23,002 bases of DNA from positions 1 to 23,002 of IMG/VR virus record IMGVR_UViG_3300023192_001275; one strand, 5' to 3'. Shown in pieces: positions 16,387-23,002 of this stretch (the first letter of the stretch is position 1; the number at the start of each line of letters is the position of its first letter). Below the pieces are notes generated by a model. That model worked only from the letters and a program-made list of their open reading frames with translations, was not told the DNA's origin and searched no databases. The DNA is from a virus. The translations under genes and the position numbers were made by a program.

Positions 16387-16887
16387 GTTGTCAAAAAGAC
16401 CTAGGAAGTACGCACCCATTCCTATTGCATCCGCACCATCGAGACTTTTGTCGTTGGTAGGGTCGTAGGACGGGAACAACTTCTCAATCTTCTTGGCACG
16501 GACAGCCTTCGATAGACATCGAGGGCTGTCTAGTCTAGTCCACTTGGATGTGGAGACTGTGACCACTCGATAACCAAGGGCGGTGAGATATGCAATTATC
16601 ATCCCGACCGCCATGCCCAGAGTAATTAGACCTCTTGCCCAAGGTCTGTTCTGACCAGAAGGGACTTCGACTGCAATTGTCACTGTCCTATCTCCCTCCA
16701 TTTTTCCAAGGATACCTTCAAGGATGGTTTCAATGGCACTGCACATCATCAGGCATCTGTCCACTGGGTCACGAGAGGTGGGAACTTTAACCAGAGACCA
16801 ATCAAGGAGCGTGGTGTCCTCAAAGACAGCGATTCCACTCACTCGTGAGCCAACATCTATTGAAAAAAGAATGGGCTTAGACGGCAT
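16375..16887 (-). CDS. RuvC-like Holliday-junction endonuclease
   Basis: A 170-residue protein, the only clear minus-strand gene in the window, with AGGAG 8 bases before its ATG. It has the RuvC/RNase H-like layout: beta-hairpin LFSIDVGSRVSGIAVFE with D11, IAVEVPSGQ with E74, and SLDGADAIGMGAYFLG with D150 and D153, giving the expected four acidic residues. Length matches bacterial RuvC (about 170). The role would be to cut branched or replicating phage DNA, for resolution or packaging, in the cytoplasm. Three sampled 60-base stretches are 50-55% G+C against about 37-43% in sampled neighbours, and it lies between a terminator and a divergent promoter, so it looks like a separately acquired cassette. 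Annotation as a RuvC-like resolvase is secure; true specificity is not. Confidence 0.85.
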   Translation of the reverse strand: MPSKPILFSIDVGSRVSGIAVFEDTTLLDWSLVKVPTSRDPVDRCLMMCSAIETILEGILGKMEGDRTVTIAVEVPSGQNRPWARGLITLGMAVGMIIAYLTALGYRVVTVSTSKWTRLDSPRCLSKAVRAKKIEKLFPSYDPTNDKSLDGADAIGMGAYFLGLFDNKEK

Positions 16888-16913
16888 CCTATGGACTCCT
16901 ATAAGGTGGGTTT

Positions 16914-16932
16914 ACGGGGTGATAAACGGGGT
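16914..16932. repeat. Short direct repeat ACGGGGT in the divergent intergenic region
   Basis: ACGGGGT occurs at 16914-16920 and 16926-16932, 12 bases apart, 27 bases upstream of the RuvC-like gene. It could be an operator half-site pair; nothing more supports this. Confidence 0.3.
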
Positions 16933-16998
16933 TTGTAACCTATCCTAGAATTATTTCGGCTTCTGTGCAGATTTTTCATAAATAAATGACTAATGGTC

Positions 16999-17026
16999 TT
17001 GCACATCATGTACCGAAGAGTATTAT
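16999..17026 (+). promoter_or_regulatory. Sigma70-like promoter for the replication module
   Basis: TTGCAC (16999-17004), a 16-base spacer and TATTAT (17021-17026). It faces the early genes and lies between them and the divergent RuvC-like gene. Transcription should start near 17033, which excludes the ATG at 17027 as a start for the next gene and supports the ATG at 17072. Confidence 0.6.
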
Positions 17027-17071
17027 ATGAGCATGTCAAACGAACGCAACTCAACTCAAGGAAACAGAACA

Positions 17072-17536
17072 ATGACCAACGCAACAAACAACACAATAAC
17101 ACCAACAAGAGAAACCAAAGTTAGAATCTTTTGGGCAGAAGCAAACGACAGCACAGTAGTTAAAAGAACAATGAAGGACTCAGACGGTGAAGATTTTTCT
17201 TTTGCATCACTTGACGAGTTTAACGGTTACTTTTGGAATCAACGACACGAAGATATTTTGGCTGAAGTTTACGAGCGACAAGGTAACAATACTGAAGGTC
17301 GAAAACTTTTCCCTTGTCAATACACTCTTTCAATTGGCGATGTAATTGAAATCGTAGAAGACACTAAAGAAAGCCAAGAAGCATTTACCGCACCAGATTG
17401 CACAGTGTACATCGTATCACGAGTTGGTTTCATCAAAATACAAGTGAACGAAGACGATGAACTGTTTGAACAATGGCGAAACTCCACATGTTCAGAACGA
17501 ATCCTAATGGCAAGAAAACTTTACACAACAAACTAA
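17072..17536 (+). CDS. Unrecognised protein, first gene of the early module
   Basis: Start chosen at the ATG at 17072 (154 residues): AAGGAA lies 8 bases upstream, whereas the in-frame ATG at 17027 directly abuts the promoter -10 box. The N-terminus is Asn/Thr-rich (MTNATNNTITPTRETKV), followed by what looks like a mixed alpha/beta protein (VRIFWAEAND, DEFNGYFWNQRHEDILAEVYE, YTLSIGDVIEIVED, CTVYIVSRVGFIKIQV). It is acidic overall. I do not recognise a family. As the first gene behind an early promoter it could be a host-takeover or regulatory protein, but that is only position-based inference. Confidence 0.7.
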   Translation: MTNATNNTITPTRETKVRIFWAEANDSTVVKRTMKDSDGEDFSFASLDEFNGYFWNQRHEDILAEVYERQGNNTEGRKLFPCQYTLSIGDVIEIVEDTKESQEAFTAPDCTVYIVSRVGFIKIQVNEDDELFEQWRNSTCSERILMARKLYTTN

Positions 17537-17545
17537 TCCCAACCC

Positions 17546-17582
17546 AGAGTGAGGTGACCGCCCTTGGGTCACACGCTCTTTT
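17546..17582 (+). terminator. Hairpin between early genes (weak terminator or attenuator)
   Basis: GTGACC (17554-17559) pairs with GGTCAC (17567-17572) around a 7-base loop, extended by AGAG (17546-17549) with CTCT (17576-17579), then TTTTA. The stem is short and the T run brief, so partial termination or RNA processing is more likely than a complete stop. Confidence 0.45.
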
Positions 17583-17606
17583 ACCTCAAGAAAGCAGGAA
17601 CGACCA

Positions 17607-18500
17607 ATGGAAAAAATAACCAAGCAAAACTTAATAATCGAAAAAAGCCTTGTTCTACTTTATGCAGACAAGGAAATGTATCGCATCTTTCTCCCATCAC
17701 TTTACAACAAGTATCCAGAACCAAGAACACCAAGAGAAGGTGTTGGTGAACTTCACACTCCCAAAAAACGAACTCGCATTATCCGTGATGAAATGATTAA
17801 GATTCACAACGAATACTTCCCAAGCACAAAGAAGCCAACATTGAAAATGGCTGAACAAATCTGGGAACTTTACCTTCACGAAATAACTTATGTAGACAGA
17901 ACTGGACATCGAGGCGAGTTTCGTTGTGCTATGGACACTGTTCAAGAATGTAAAGCAGATGAGTTTTGTGGTATTAATACAGGGTTCAATAAGAAGCGAG
18001 GCATGGTTCACGCTTGCTTAAAGAAGATAGCGACTTCAACTTGGAACAGTGGTAACCAACAGTTCTCTGGAACAATCACATACATCCGTGAATACTTTGA
18101 CCATGTTGCTCCTGAGTTCGGAAATTACAGCAGTTGCTTCAACAAGTCACGACAATACGGTGGTGTAACTTCTTCCGTAGAAGTCAACCCACATCTTTCA
18201 TTAGGTGTCACTCTTGACTCTGGTGAAAAAGTATGGTTCAGAACACCTTGTGCAATCATCAGTACAACAAGTTTCTCCTGCCCCGCAGGAAGTGGCAGTT
18301 GCCCACCACACATTGACAAGACAAACAACTGGTTAAAGATAGAAGTTGTCACAGAAGGAGACAATCCTTGCAACGAAACATACAAGGCTACTATCGAGTC
18401 AGCAGTTACAGTTGGACAAGCAATCACTTTCACAGCCAGACGGTCAAACAAAGTTGGCAACCACGGTGAAAAACTAACCCACGCAAAGAAGGGAGCATAA
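17607..18500 (+). CDS. Unrecognised 297-residue protein with Cys-rich C-terminal part
   Basis: Begins at an ATG with CAGGAA upstream. The N-terminal half is basic and helical (SLVLLYADKEMYRIFLPSLYNKY, PTLKMAEQIWELYLHEITY). The second half has scattered Cys residues (FRCAMDTVQECKADEFCG, SSCF, TPCAII, FSCPAGSGSCPP, DNPCNE), which could bind metal, though no standard zinc-ribbon spacing is clear to me. It ends in a basic tail (ARRSNKVGNHGEKLTHAKKGA). No family recognised. It is followed one base later by the next gene, so they form one transcription unit in the replication half. Confidence 0.65.
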   Translation: MEKITKQNLIIEKSLVLLYADKEMYRIFLPSLYNKYPEPRTPREGVGELHTPKKRTRIIRDEMIKIHNEYFPSTKKPTLKMAEQIWELYLHEITYVDRTGHRGEFRCAMDTVQECKADEFCGINTGFNKKRGMVHACLKKIATSTWNSGNQQFSGTITYIREYFDHVAPEFGNYSSCFNKSRQYGGVTSSVEVNPHLSLGVTLDSGEKVWFRTPCAIISTTSFSCPAGSGSCPPHIDKTNNWLKIEVVTEGDNPCNETYKATIESAVTVGQAITFTARRSNKVGNHGEKLTHAKKGA

Positions 18501-18501
18501 A

Positions 18502-18837
18502 ATGCCTTACCGAGACAAAATTATAGAACGAGCAATCCTCATCGCCACCGATGAGGCAACACAAAAGAGCGACCTAAACACAGCAGTGTGTTTGGTGCTG
18601 AACAAATCCTCCGAAGCATTCGCAAAGTTTCAACACATCTACCCAGAGACAGCACACTTGTTGTCAAAATCTGTAACTCCAGATTGGATTATGGTAGAGT
18701 CAATGTTTGCTGTATTCTCAAAAGCAGACCTTCGACACGCTGTTTCTTCTGTGCTGTGGGAAGCACACAACGAACTATGGGGTGAGGTTCAGTTAGCGAC
18801 TGAAGAAGCGTGGACAGCCAACGGTGGAAGACTATGA
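18502..18837 (+). CDS. Unrecognised small protein (111 aa)
   Basis: Starts one base after the preceding stop (gcataaaATG) with AAGGGAGC as ribosome site. The sequence is largely helical and mildly acidic: RDKIIERAILIATDEATQKSD, SEAFAKFQHIYPETAHLLSKS, then AVSSVLWEAHNELWGEVQLATEEAW. No motif recognised and no membrane segment. Its TGA overlaps the next ATG (ATGA), so it is coupled to the gene that follows. Confidence 0.6.
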   Translation: MPYRDKIIERAILIATDEATQKSDLNTAVCLVLNKSSEAFAKFQHIYPETAHLLSKSVTPDWIMVESMFAVFSKADLRHAVSSVLWEAHNELWGEVQLATEEAWTANGGRL

Positions 18838-19043
18838 GATATCCAGAAGATGGATTCACAACTAACACACCTTCTCCTGAAGGCTACTGGCTCACGAACC
18901 GTGGACTCAAGCGAGTCAAACGAGCAAGCATACGAGCAGGAATCAAATGGGACAGGGTGGCTTCAGACCCAGAAGATGCTCTAAAGTTTTGTGAGATGGT
19001 AGAGTGGGATGCAGAAAAAGAAAAGGGGGTGACTCATGGGTGA
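18834..19043 (+). CDS. Unrecognised small basic/acidic protein (69 aa)
   Basis: Start set at the ATG at 18834, which overlaps the previous stop (ATGA) and follows GGTGGAAG; an upstream in-frame ATG at 18810 would give eight extra residues. The protein has a basic centre (NRGLKRVKRASIRAGIKWDR) and an acidic end (DPEDALKFCEMVEWDAEKEKG). No family recognised. It closes the first early unit, and the following gap carries a direct repeat and a new promoter. Confidence 0.55.
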   Translation: MRYPEDGFTTNTPSPEGYWLTNRGLKRVKRASIRAGIKWDRVASDPEDALKFCEMVEWDAEKEKGVTHG

Positions 19044-19060
19044 TTGATTGGTGATTGATT
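19039..19060. repeat. Perfect tandem repeat GGTGATTGATT x2 upstream of a promoter
   Basis: Two adjacent 11-base copies (19039-19049 and 19050-19060), the first covering the stop codon of the previous gene. They lie 16 bases upstream of the -35 box at 19077, where an activator or repressor could bind. Confidence 0.6.
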
Positions 19061-19076
19061 TTATGGTACACTTTCC

Positions 19077-19104
19077 TTGACCTGCAATTCAGTGCGAATA
19101 TAAG
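19077..19104 (+). promoter_or_regulatory. Sigma70-like promoter for the helicase/primase unit
   Basis: TTGACC (19077-19082), 16-base spacer, TATAAG (19099-19104), with a predicted start near 19111, 32 bases before the ATG at 19143. This is the best match to a housekeeping promoter in the window and lies in the 99-base gap between two early units. Confidence 0.65.
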
Positions 19105-19142
19105 ACGGGTCTTTACTCTAAACGCAAAGTGAGGTGCTTATA

Positions 19143-19589
19143 ATGAGCGAACACGAAAATGCAACAACGAGTGAAGTTAGTGTGGGAGAATATCCCACTG
19201 ATTTCACAAATCTCAATCAAGGTCAATTCCTTAAACTGTACAAACAGTGCATTGATGACATAGATAAAATCAGAGCAGTTGAAAAGAAACTGACAAGTAC
19301 GAAAGCCTTCTTACAGCAAGAAGCAATTAAGCGTTGCAACTCAGAAGAAATTACAAAACTTTCGGGCGATGGCATTACCATTTCGGTTAAATCAATGCCA
19401 GTAGTCAAACTTGGTGAAGATGTCGATTGGGCAGATGTTCTGTCAAAACTTTGCCAAGATGGATATGCACACATGGTGCAACGGAGATTATCCGCTAGTA
19501 AGTTACAAGAAGAAATGGATGCAGGGTATCGTTTACCCTATGGCATTTCGATTGACGAAATACAAGTGGCGAATCATCGTAGAAGTTAG
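19143..19589 (+). CDS. Unrecognised early protein with central coiled coil
   Basis: Start chosen at the ATG at 19143 (148 residues), with GAGGTG 6 bases upstream; a GTG at 19134 in the same frame lies inside that ribosome site. After an acidic N-terminus, residues about 30-65 form a helical, probably coiled-coil segment (FLKLYKQCIDDIDKIRAVEKKLTSTKAFLQQEAIKR). The C-terminal half (VKLGEDVDWADVLSKLCQDGYAHMVQRRLSASKLQEEMDAGYRLPYGISIDEIQVANHRRS) has the general look of small phage proteins encoded beside replication and recombination genes, but I cannot name the family. First gene of the unit that carries helicase and primase. Confidence 0.65.
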   Translation: MSEHENATTSEVSVGEYPTDFTNLNQGQFLKLYKQCIDDIDKIRAVEKKLTSTKAFLQQEAIKRCNSEEITKLSGDGITISVKSMPVVKLGEDVDWADVLSKLCQDGYAHMVQRRLSASKLQEEMDAGYRLPYGISIDEIQVANHRRS

Positions 19590-19618
19590 TAGAACTTTAG
19601 AAACAAGGAATCAGAATC

Positions 19619-20410
19619 ATGGCTAAGAAAAAAGAAACAGAACTCGCAACATCCGTTGATGCACCAATCGTTGTGCCTGATTGGATGCAACAAGAAGAAG
19701 TCAAAGGTGTAGAACAGGTTGGTGAACACATGACAACTCCACGTTTGGCAATCATCCAAGCAATGAGTGACCAAGACCGAAAAGAAACATTTGGTGAAGG
19801 TGGTGTTGCAATCATGCCAGACGGTGTAAAAGTCGCAGGTAAAGACGAAGAGTTCATCGCAATTCCTCTAGTCTTTTGGGTGACTTGGGAACAATGGAGT
19901 GACATCAACGATTCGGGGTCACCAATGATTGAAAACTCCACACAAGATTCAACTCACGAAATTGCAAAGAAAGCACGGAACAAAGACACACGAGAAGAAA
20001 TGTATGGAGAAGGATTCAAAAGACGATATGTTGAATCACTTAACTTCATAATGAAAATTGATTCTGGCGATGCAATGGGCGAACTCGCTACCATTTCATT
20101 CAGCGTTGGAGAACACCACACAGGTTCTCGCCTATGTGGCTTGCTCAAACGCAGACCTTGTTCCATTTTCGCAAATCGTATTGCTTTCAGAACTGCTCTT
20201 CGTCAACGCAACAACCGTTCATGGTATGGTTTCGATTTTGCTAACCCAGAAACAGATGCTATTATCCAAGACAAAGCAGTGTACGAAGAACTTGAAAAAG
20301 TTCACGACAGTCTTTCAGGTTTGGTCAATACCAACAAACTTGTTGTCAACCGAGAAGACATTGACACAAGAGATGAACTTAACTTGAACACAGAAACAAT
20401 ACCTATCTAA
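19619..20410 (+). CDS. Possible DNA-binding/replication accessory protein (263 aa)
   Basis: ATG at 19619 with AAGGAA upstream. The protein starts with a charged stretch (MAKKKETE) then TPRLAIIQAMSDQDRKETFGEGGVAIMPD and EEFIAIPLVFWVTWEQWSD. The pattern 'pRl.iiQ..S......g..G.......' followed by a 'fipl.f...w..w' strand is one I associate with uncharacterised phage proteins in DNA-replication modules, some suspected to bind single-stranded DNA. The acidic C-terminus (REDIDTRDELNLNTETIPI) would fit such a role. No catalytic motif is visible. The gene sits just before the helicase and primase. The role is inferred weakly from context. Confidence 0.55.
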   Translation: MAKKKETELATSVDAPIVVPDWMQQEEVKGVEQVGEHMTTPRLAIIQAMSDQDRKETFGEGGVAIMPDGVKVAGKDEEFIAIPLVFWVTWEQWSDINDSGSPMIENSTQDSTHEIAKKARNKDTREEMYGEGFKRRYVESLNFIMKIDSGDAMGELATISFSVGEHHTGSRLCGLLKRRPCSIFANRIAFRTALRQRNNRSWYGFDFANPETDAIIQDKAVYEELEKVHDSLSGLVNTNKLVVNREDIDTRDELNLNTETIPI

Positions 20411-20421
20411 TTTTCTCAAGT

Positions 20422-20489
20422 CCTAGGTTGGTGGTGTGGGGAATTGCAAGTCACCACATGGTTTGCCCTGCCCACCAACCAAAGATAGG
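20422..20489 (+). ncRNA. Long structured intergenic RNA element
   Basis: GGTTGGTGG (20426-20434) pairs perfectly with CCACCAACC (20472-20480). CCTA (20422-20425) can extend it with TAGG (20486-20489) across a 5-base bulge. Inside, TGTGG (20435-20439) pairs with CCACA (20454-20458), stacking directly on the outer stem. No U-tract follows, so it is not an ordinary terminator. It lies in the 118-base gap before the gene at 20529. It could be a processing site, a regulatory leader or a small RNA; which of these is unknown. Confidence 0.5.
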
Positions 20490-20528
20490 TCACAACCACA
20501 AGTATCAACACTCAAGGAGATACGCAAC

Positions 20529-20804
20529 ATGACACTCGACCCATTTGAACAAAACTCCATACATCTTATGAAGGAAGGTTACATCTTCGCAATGGCAAGA
20601 GTTCAAGATAATTGCGTAGACGGCATACCATCTTGCGTAATGCCGATGTGGATTAAAGAAGATGATTTGGATTCAGAAGATACTGTTCGTGCAATACTAG
20701 GTTCAGAGCCTAAGATTGGTGAACACCCTGAAGTTGTATTAAATAGACAAAAGATTGACCAGTTAGTTTGGTCGGACATCAAGGGCATACAACAATGCCA
20801 ATAA
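20529..20804 (+). CDS. Unrecognised small protein (91 aa) ahead of the helicase
   Basis: Start chosen at the ATG at 20529, with AAGGAGA 8 bases upstream, the strongest ribosome site in this half. A longer in-frame reading from 20436 would begin inside the intergenic stem-loop. The protein is acidic (IKEDDLDSEDTVRAILGSEPKIGEHPEVV) with no recognised motif. It overlaps the helicase start by 10 bases, so it is probably co-translated with it, and may be a helicase partner; that is inference only. Confidence 0.6.
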   Translation: MTLDPFEQNSIHLMKEGYIFAMARVQDNCVDGIPSCVMPMWIKEDDLDSEDTVRAILGSEPKIGEHPEVVLNRQKIDQLVWSDIKGIQQCQ

Positions 20805-22174
20805 CATTATTTGACCACCAAAAACAGGGCGTGGAGATTGCACGAAACAATCCTCGATTTGCTTTTTTCTGGCAATGTGGAACAGGTAAAACAATCACGC
20901 TTTTACAAGTCCAAAACGAACGACCAATGCGAACTCTGGTGGTTGCCGCCAAGTCAATAATCTGGTCAGCGTGGGAAAAAGATGCAAAACTAACAGACAC
21001 AGAAGTAAAAGTTGTCTACCACAAAAACAAAGCAAAACGAAAAGAACTCATAATGGAAAAGGGTGACCACATACTCGTTACGAACTACGAGCAGTTCAGG
21101 ATGAATGTAGATTTGTTCATTGAATCTGGTGTACGCAGAGTTATCTTCGATGAGTCTTCCAAAATCAAAAATAGAAAAGCCAAAGTATCACAAGCCGCAC
21201 ATAAAATGGCAGACACATGTAATGAGGTTTACTTGTTATCAGGAACACCATCTCCCAACTGTGCGACCGAACTCTGGTCTCAATTACGAACGCTAACACC
21301 AAGTGCATCTGGTTTGCAGTTTTACAAGTGGGCTTACCAGTGGTTCATGCCTGTAACGGAAAACATACGGGGTCGAAGTGTCATCGCACGGTGGATTCCC
21401 AAGGGAGATTTGACAACCAAGTTCAACGACTACCTGAGAAAGTGGACTTGGGCATTACGAAAAGAAGAATGCTTAGACCTACCTCCTCAGACAGATGTTA
21501 TAAGGCAAATTGAATTGTCCCCACAAGAGGCAAAAACCTATCGTCAAATAGTGGAAGAATTAAGATTGTGCTGTGATGCAAATGGTGGGATTGAAAAACC
21601 AATTAGAGCAGAAGCAGTGCTTATGAAACTCCGACAGGTGACAGGTGGGAATGTGAAAATTGACAACCAAGCGGTCGAAGTTGGTTCAACGAAACTCGAT
21701 ACATTGGTTGATGTCCTTGAAGAATTGGGTTCTGAACCCGCAATTATTTGGGCTGAGTTCACAGCAGACATTAACAGGATTGCAAGAAGGCTAACGAAGG
21801 AAGGGTACAGCGTTGGAATTATTGACGGTCGAACATCGAGCGATGCACAAATGTACATAGACAGGTTTGTAAAAGGTGAACTTGACAAGTTGATATTACA
21901 CCCGAAAGCCGCAGGTCACGGAACGGATGGATTGCAAAAGGTTTGTCAATATGCTATTTACTACGGGTTGAGTTTTTCAGCAGAAGAACACATGCAAAGT
22001 CGTGATAGACTGCACAGGTCAGGACAAAATAAGCCAGTTACTTATATTTACCTCATCGCCAAGGATTCGGTCGATGAATCACTGTTGTGGGTTGTTCGTA
22101 AAAAGTCCAACAAACAGCAAGCACTACTCAAGGAACTCAGATTACAAAAAAGAGGCAAGGATGACAACGAATGA
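20795..22174 (+). CDS. SNF2-family DNA helicase/translocase
   Basis: Start at the ATG at 20795 (459 residues), overlapping the previous gene. It contains the SNF2/superfamily 2 motifs: Q-motif region FDHQKQGVEIA near the start, Walker A FWQCGTGKTITLL (K32), Walker B as IFDESSKIKN (D119-E120), motif III LLSGTPSPN (149-), and in the C-terminal RecA domain the arginine-finger motif SRDRLHRSGQ (R403 to Q411). Such proteins use ATP to translocate on duplex DNA; small phage versions are usually in replication/recombination modules and may remodel forks or strip proteins. Length (about 460) matches phage SNF2-type helicases without extra domains. Its end overlaps the primase start by 14 bases. Confidence 0.92.
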   Translation: MPITLFDHQKQGVEIARNNPRFAFFWQCGTGKTITLLQVQNERPMRTLVVAAKSIIWSAWEKDAKLTDTEVKVVYHKNKAKRKELIMEKGDHILVTNYEQFRMNVDLFIESGVRRVIFDESSKIKNRKAKVSQAAHKMADTCNEVYLLSGTPSPNCATELWSQLRTLTPSASGLQFYKWAYQWFMPVTENIRGRSVIARWIPKGDLTTKFNDYLRKWTWALRKEECLDLPPQTDVIRQIELSPQEAKTYRQIVEELRLCCDANGGIEKPIRAEAVLMKLRQVTGGNVKIDNQAVEVGSTKLDTLVDVLEELGSEPAIIWAEFTADINRIARRLTKEGYSVGIIDGRTSSDAQMYIDRFVKGELDKLILHPKAAGHGTDGLQKVCQYAIYYGLSFSAEEHMQSRDRLHRSGQNKPVTYIYLIAKDSVDESLLWVVRKKSNKQQALLKELRLQKRGKDDNE

Positions 22175-22934
22175 AAATATCAATGAACCCACAACTAATC
22201 ACCCAGTATGTTTTGACTCTGTTCAAAAGCATATACAAGCCATTTTCAAAGATGGAGATTGGATTGAGTTTCGTGCATTGCGGAACAAATCCTCTAACCA
22301 CAAGGTACACACACTCTACCGACAAGCACCATTACTGGAGAACGACCAATCGTTAATCGAGTGGCTTGACTCACATAATTTGCCTAGTTGGGCTTTGTAT
22401 ATCGGAGCGAACCCAAGAACAAAGAACAAAGGTTCTGGGTCTTGCAACACAGCCACAGATGAAGATGTCAGTACATTCCGAACCTTGTTCGCAGATTTCG
22501 ATGATGCAACACCAGATGGTGCATTGCTACGAATCGAATCAGCAGGGCTTCCAGAACCAACTCTTTTGGTTTCATCAGGTAGAGCCACTGGAACACATGC
22601 ATACTGGCGATTTAACGAACCAATCAAAGACTCTGGGTTGTGGCGGTCGTTGCAAATTGCACTTATCCGATTAGTCAAATCCGACAAAGCAATCAAGAAC
22701 CCTAGCCGAATCATGCGGTTATGCGGAACTGACAACCACAAACGAAACGCACCATGCAGAATACTGAAGGTTGGTGGGACATTCCCTAAGTGGGACGAGT
22801 TGGGTCTTGAACCTGCTGAAGAGATTCAAACATTTCAACAGTATGACCCAGACCTCATGCCACAAGAAAAGAACTTGAACAACAAGACAATCTCTTTTCT
22901 GAACGAGCCAACCACTAGCGGGGGAAAGAAATAA
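22161..22934 (+). CDS. AEP/RepB-type DNA primase
   Basis: Start at the ATG at 22161 (257 residues), overlapping the helicase end; AGGCAAGG lies directly before it. An ATG-like reading from 22002 would be buried in the helicase. The sequence shows the archaeo-eukaryotic primase core as in RepB-type proteins: LFADFDD with D112 and D114 for metals, LLVSSGRATGTHAYWRF with H146 in the 'SG.G.HaYw' motif, and PSRIMRLCGTDNHK (181-194), matching the 'r.mRlpGT.N.K' motif. It makes primers for phage replication. The protein stops soon after the primase core (GGKK) and lacks a fused helicase domain. The bases after the stop continue as coding-like sequence in the +1 frame. Confidence 0.85.
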   Translation: MTTNENINEPTTNHPVCFDSVQKHIQAIFKDGDWIEFRALRNKSSNHKVHTLYRQAPLLENDQSLIEWLDSHNLPSWALYIGANPRTKNKGSGSCNTATDEDVSTFRTLFADFDDATPDGALLRIESAGLPEPTLLVSSGRATGTHAYWRFNEPIKDSGLWRSLQIALIRLVKSDKAIKNPSRIMRLCGTDNHKRNAPCRILKVGGTFPKWDELGLEPAEEIQTFQQYDPDLMPQEKNLNNKTISFLNEPTTSGGKK

Positions 22935-23002
22935 CAGGCTCGTTGCCGCATCGTTCGATTACAACGCAAACAACTTCCCAATCGAGCAAGCAATCAAAGA
23001 GT
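22935..23002 (+). other. Start of a further coding-like region with no visible start codon
   Basis: After the primase stop, the +1 frame (open since a TGA at 22900-22902) reads RLVAASFDYNANNFPIEQAIKE to the window end, with codon use like the neighbouring genes. It contains no ATG, GTG or TTG. The -1 frame is also open but gives a Ser/Thr/Gln-rich string less like the other proteins. Too short to name. Confidence 0.35.

Noticed and set aside
17027-17071. ATG at 17027 as the start of the first early gene
   Set aside because: It directly follows the promoter -10 box and would lie before the transcription start; the ATG at 17072 has a good ribosome site.
22922-22928. GGGAAAG as a programmed -1 frameshift site at the end of the primase
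   Set aside because: It is in phase and the -1 frame stays open to the window end, but that frame's peptide is low-complexity and no stimulator is evident, so chance is more likely.
1-23002. tRNA genes, CRISPR arrays, insertion sequences or integrase/attachment sites
   Set aside because: No gap between genes is long enough for an element of this kind with its own signatures, and I saw no cloverleaf, regularly spaced repeats, transposase or integrase motifs.

Overview
The window is part of a tailed double-stranded DNA phage genome with siphovirus architecture. The first 16 kb is a tail-assembly module in canonical order: neck/tail-completion protein, tail terminator, tail tube, frameshifted tail chaperone, tape measure, distal tail protein, hub protein, NlpC/P60 peptidase, central tail tip protein, then putative receptor-binding proteins. 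The distal-tail, hub, peptidase and tip set (DUF2460, DUF2163/phiJL001 Gp84-like, NlpC/P60, phage-tail_3) is the gene-transfer-agent-like tail block, common in phages of alphaproteobacteria and in marine siphoviruses. The host cannot be fixed from this sequence. G+C is roughly 40% in the lines sampled.

Layout. Positions 2-16358, all on the + strand, hold the tail module. Many junctions are overlapping or nearly so, a strong hairpin follows the tail tube gene, and a terminator-like hairpin follows the last gene. Positions 16375-16887 hold one minus-strand gene, a RuvC-like nuclease that is visibly richer in G+C. A divergent promoter region follows. Positions 17072-22934, again +, hold an early/replication module: several unrecognised small proteins, a possible DNA-metabolism protein, an SNF2-type helicase and an AEP/RepB-type primase. 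Two sigma70-like promoters (16999-17026 and 19077-19104) can be read in this half. The last 68 bases begin a reading frame that I cannot assign a start.

How the genes work together. The structural genes build a flexible tail whose length is set by the 1029-residue tape measure. The -1 frameshift in the chaperone gene supplies two chaperone forms in a fixed ratio. The tip complex carries a peptidase for local cell-wall opening and a central protein with an embedded self-processing Hint domain. A glycosyltransferase sits between tail genes and may modify virion or host-surface glycans. The other half supplies helicase, primase and a junction nuclease for genome replication and recombination.

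Most notable points: (1) the 4-base palindromes GATC, AGCT, GGCC and CCGG appear to be entirely missing from 23 kb; (2) a 150-residue intein-like (BIL type A-like) domain is inserted in the Gly-rich loop of the tail tip protein, with Ser at position 1 and Gly at +1; (3) the tail chaperone has an in-phase A-AAA-AAC slippery site with an upstream Shine-Dalgarno-like stimulator; (4) a GalNAc-transferase-like glycosyltransferase lies within the tail operon; (5) an exact 22-base repeat is shared by two tail genes, forming an insertion in one of two paralogues.
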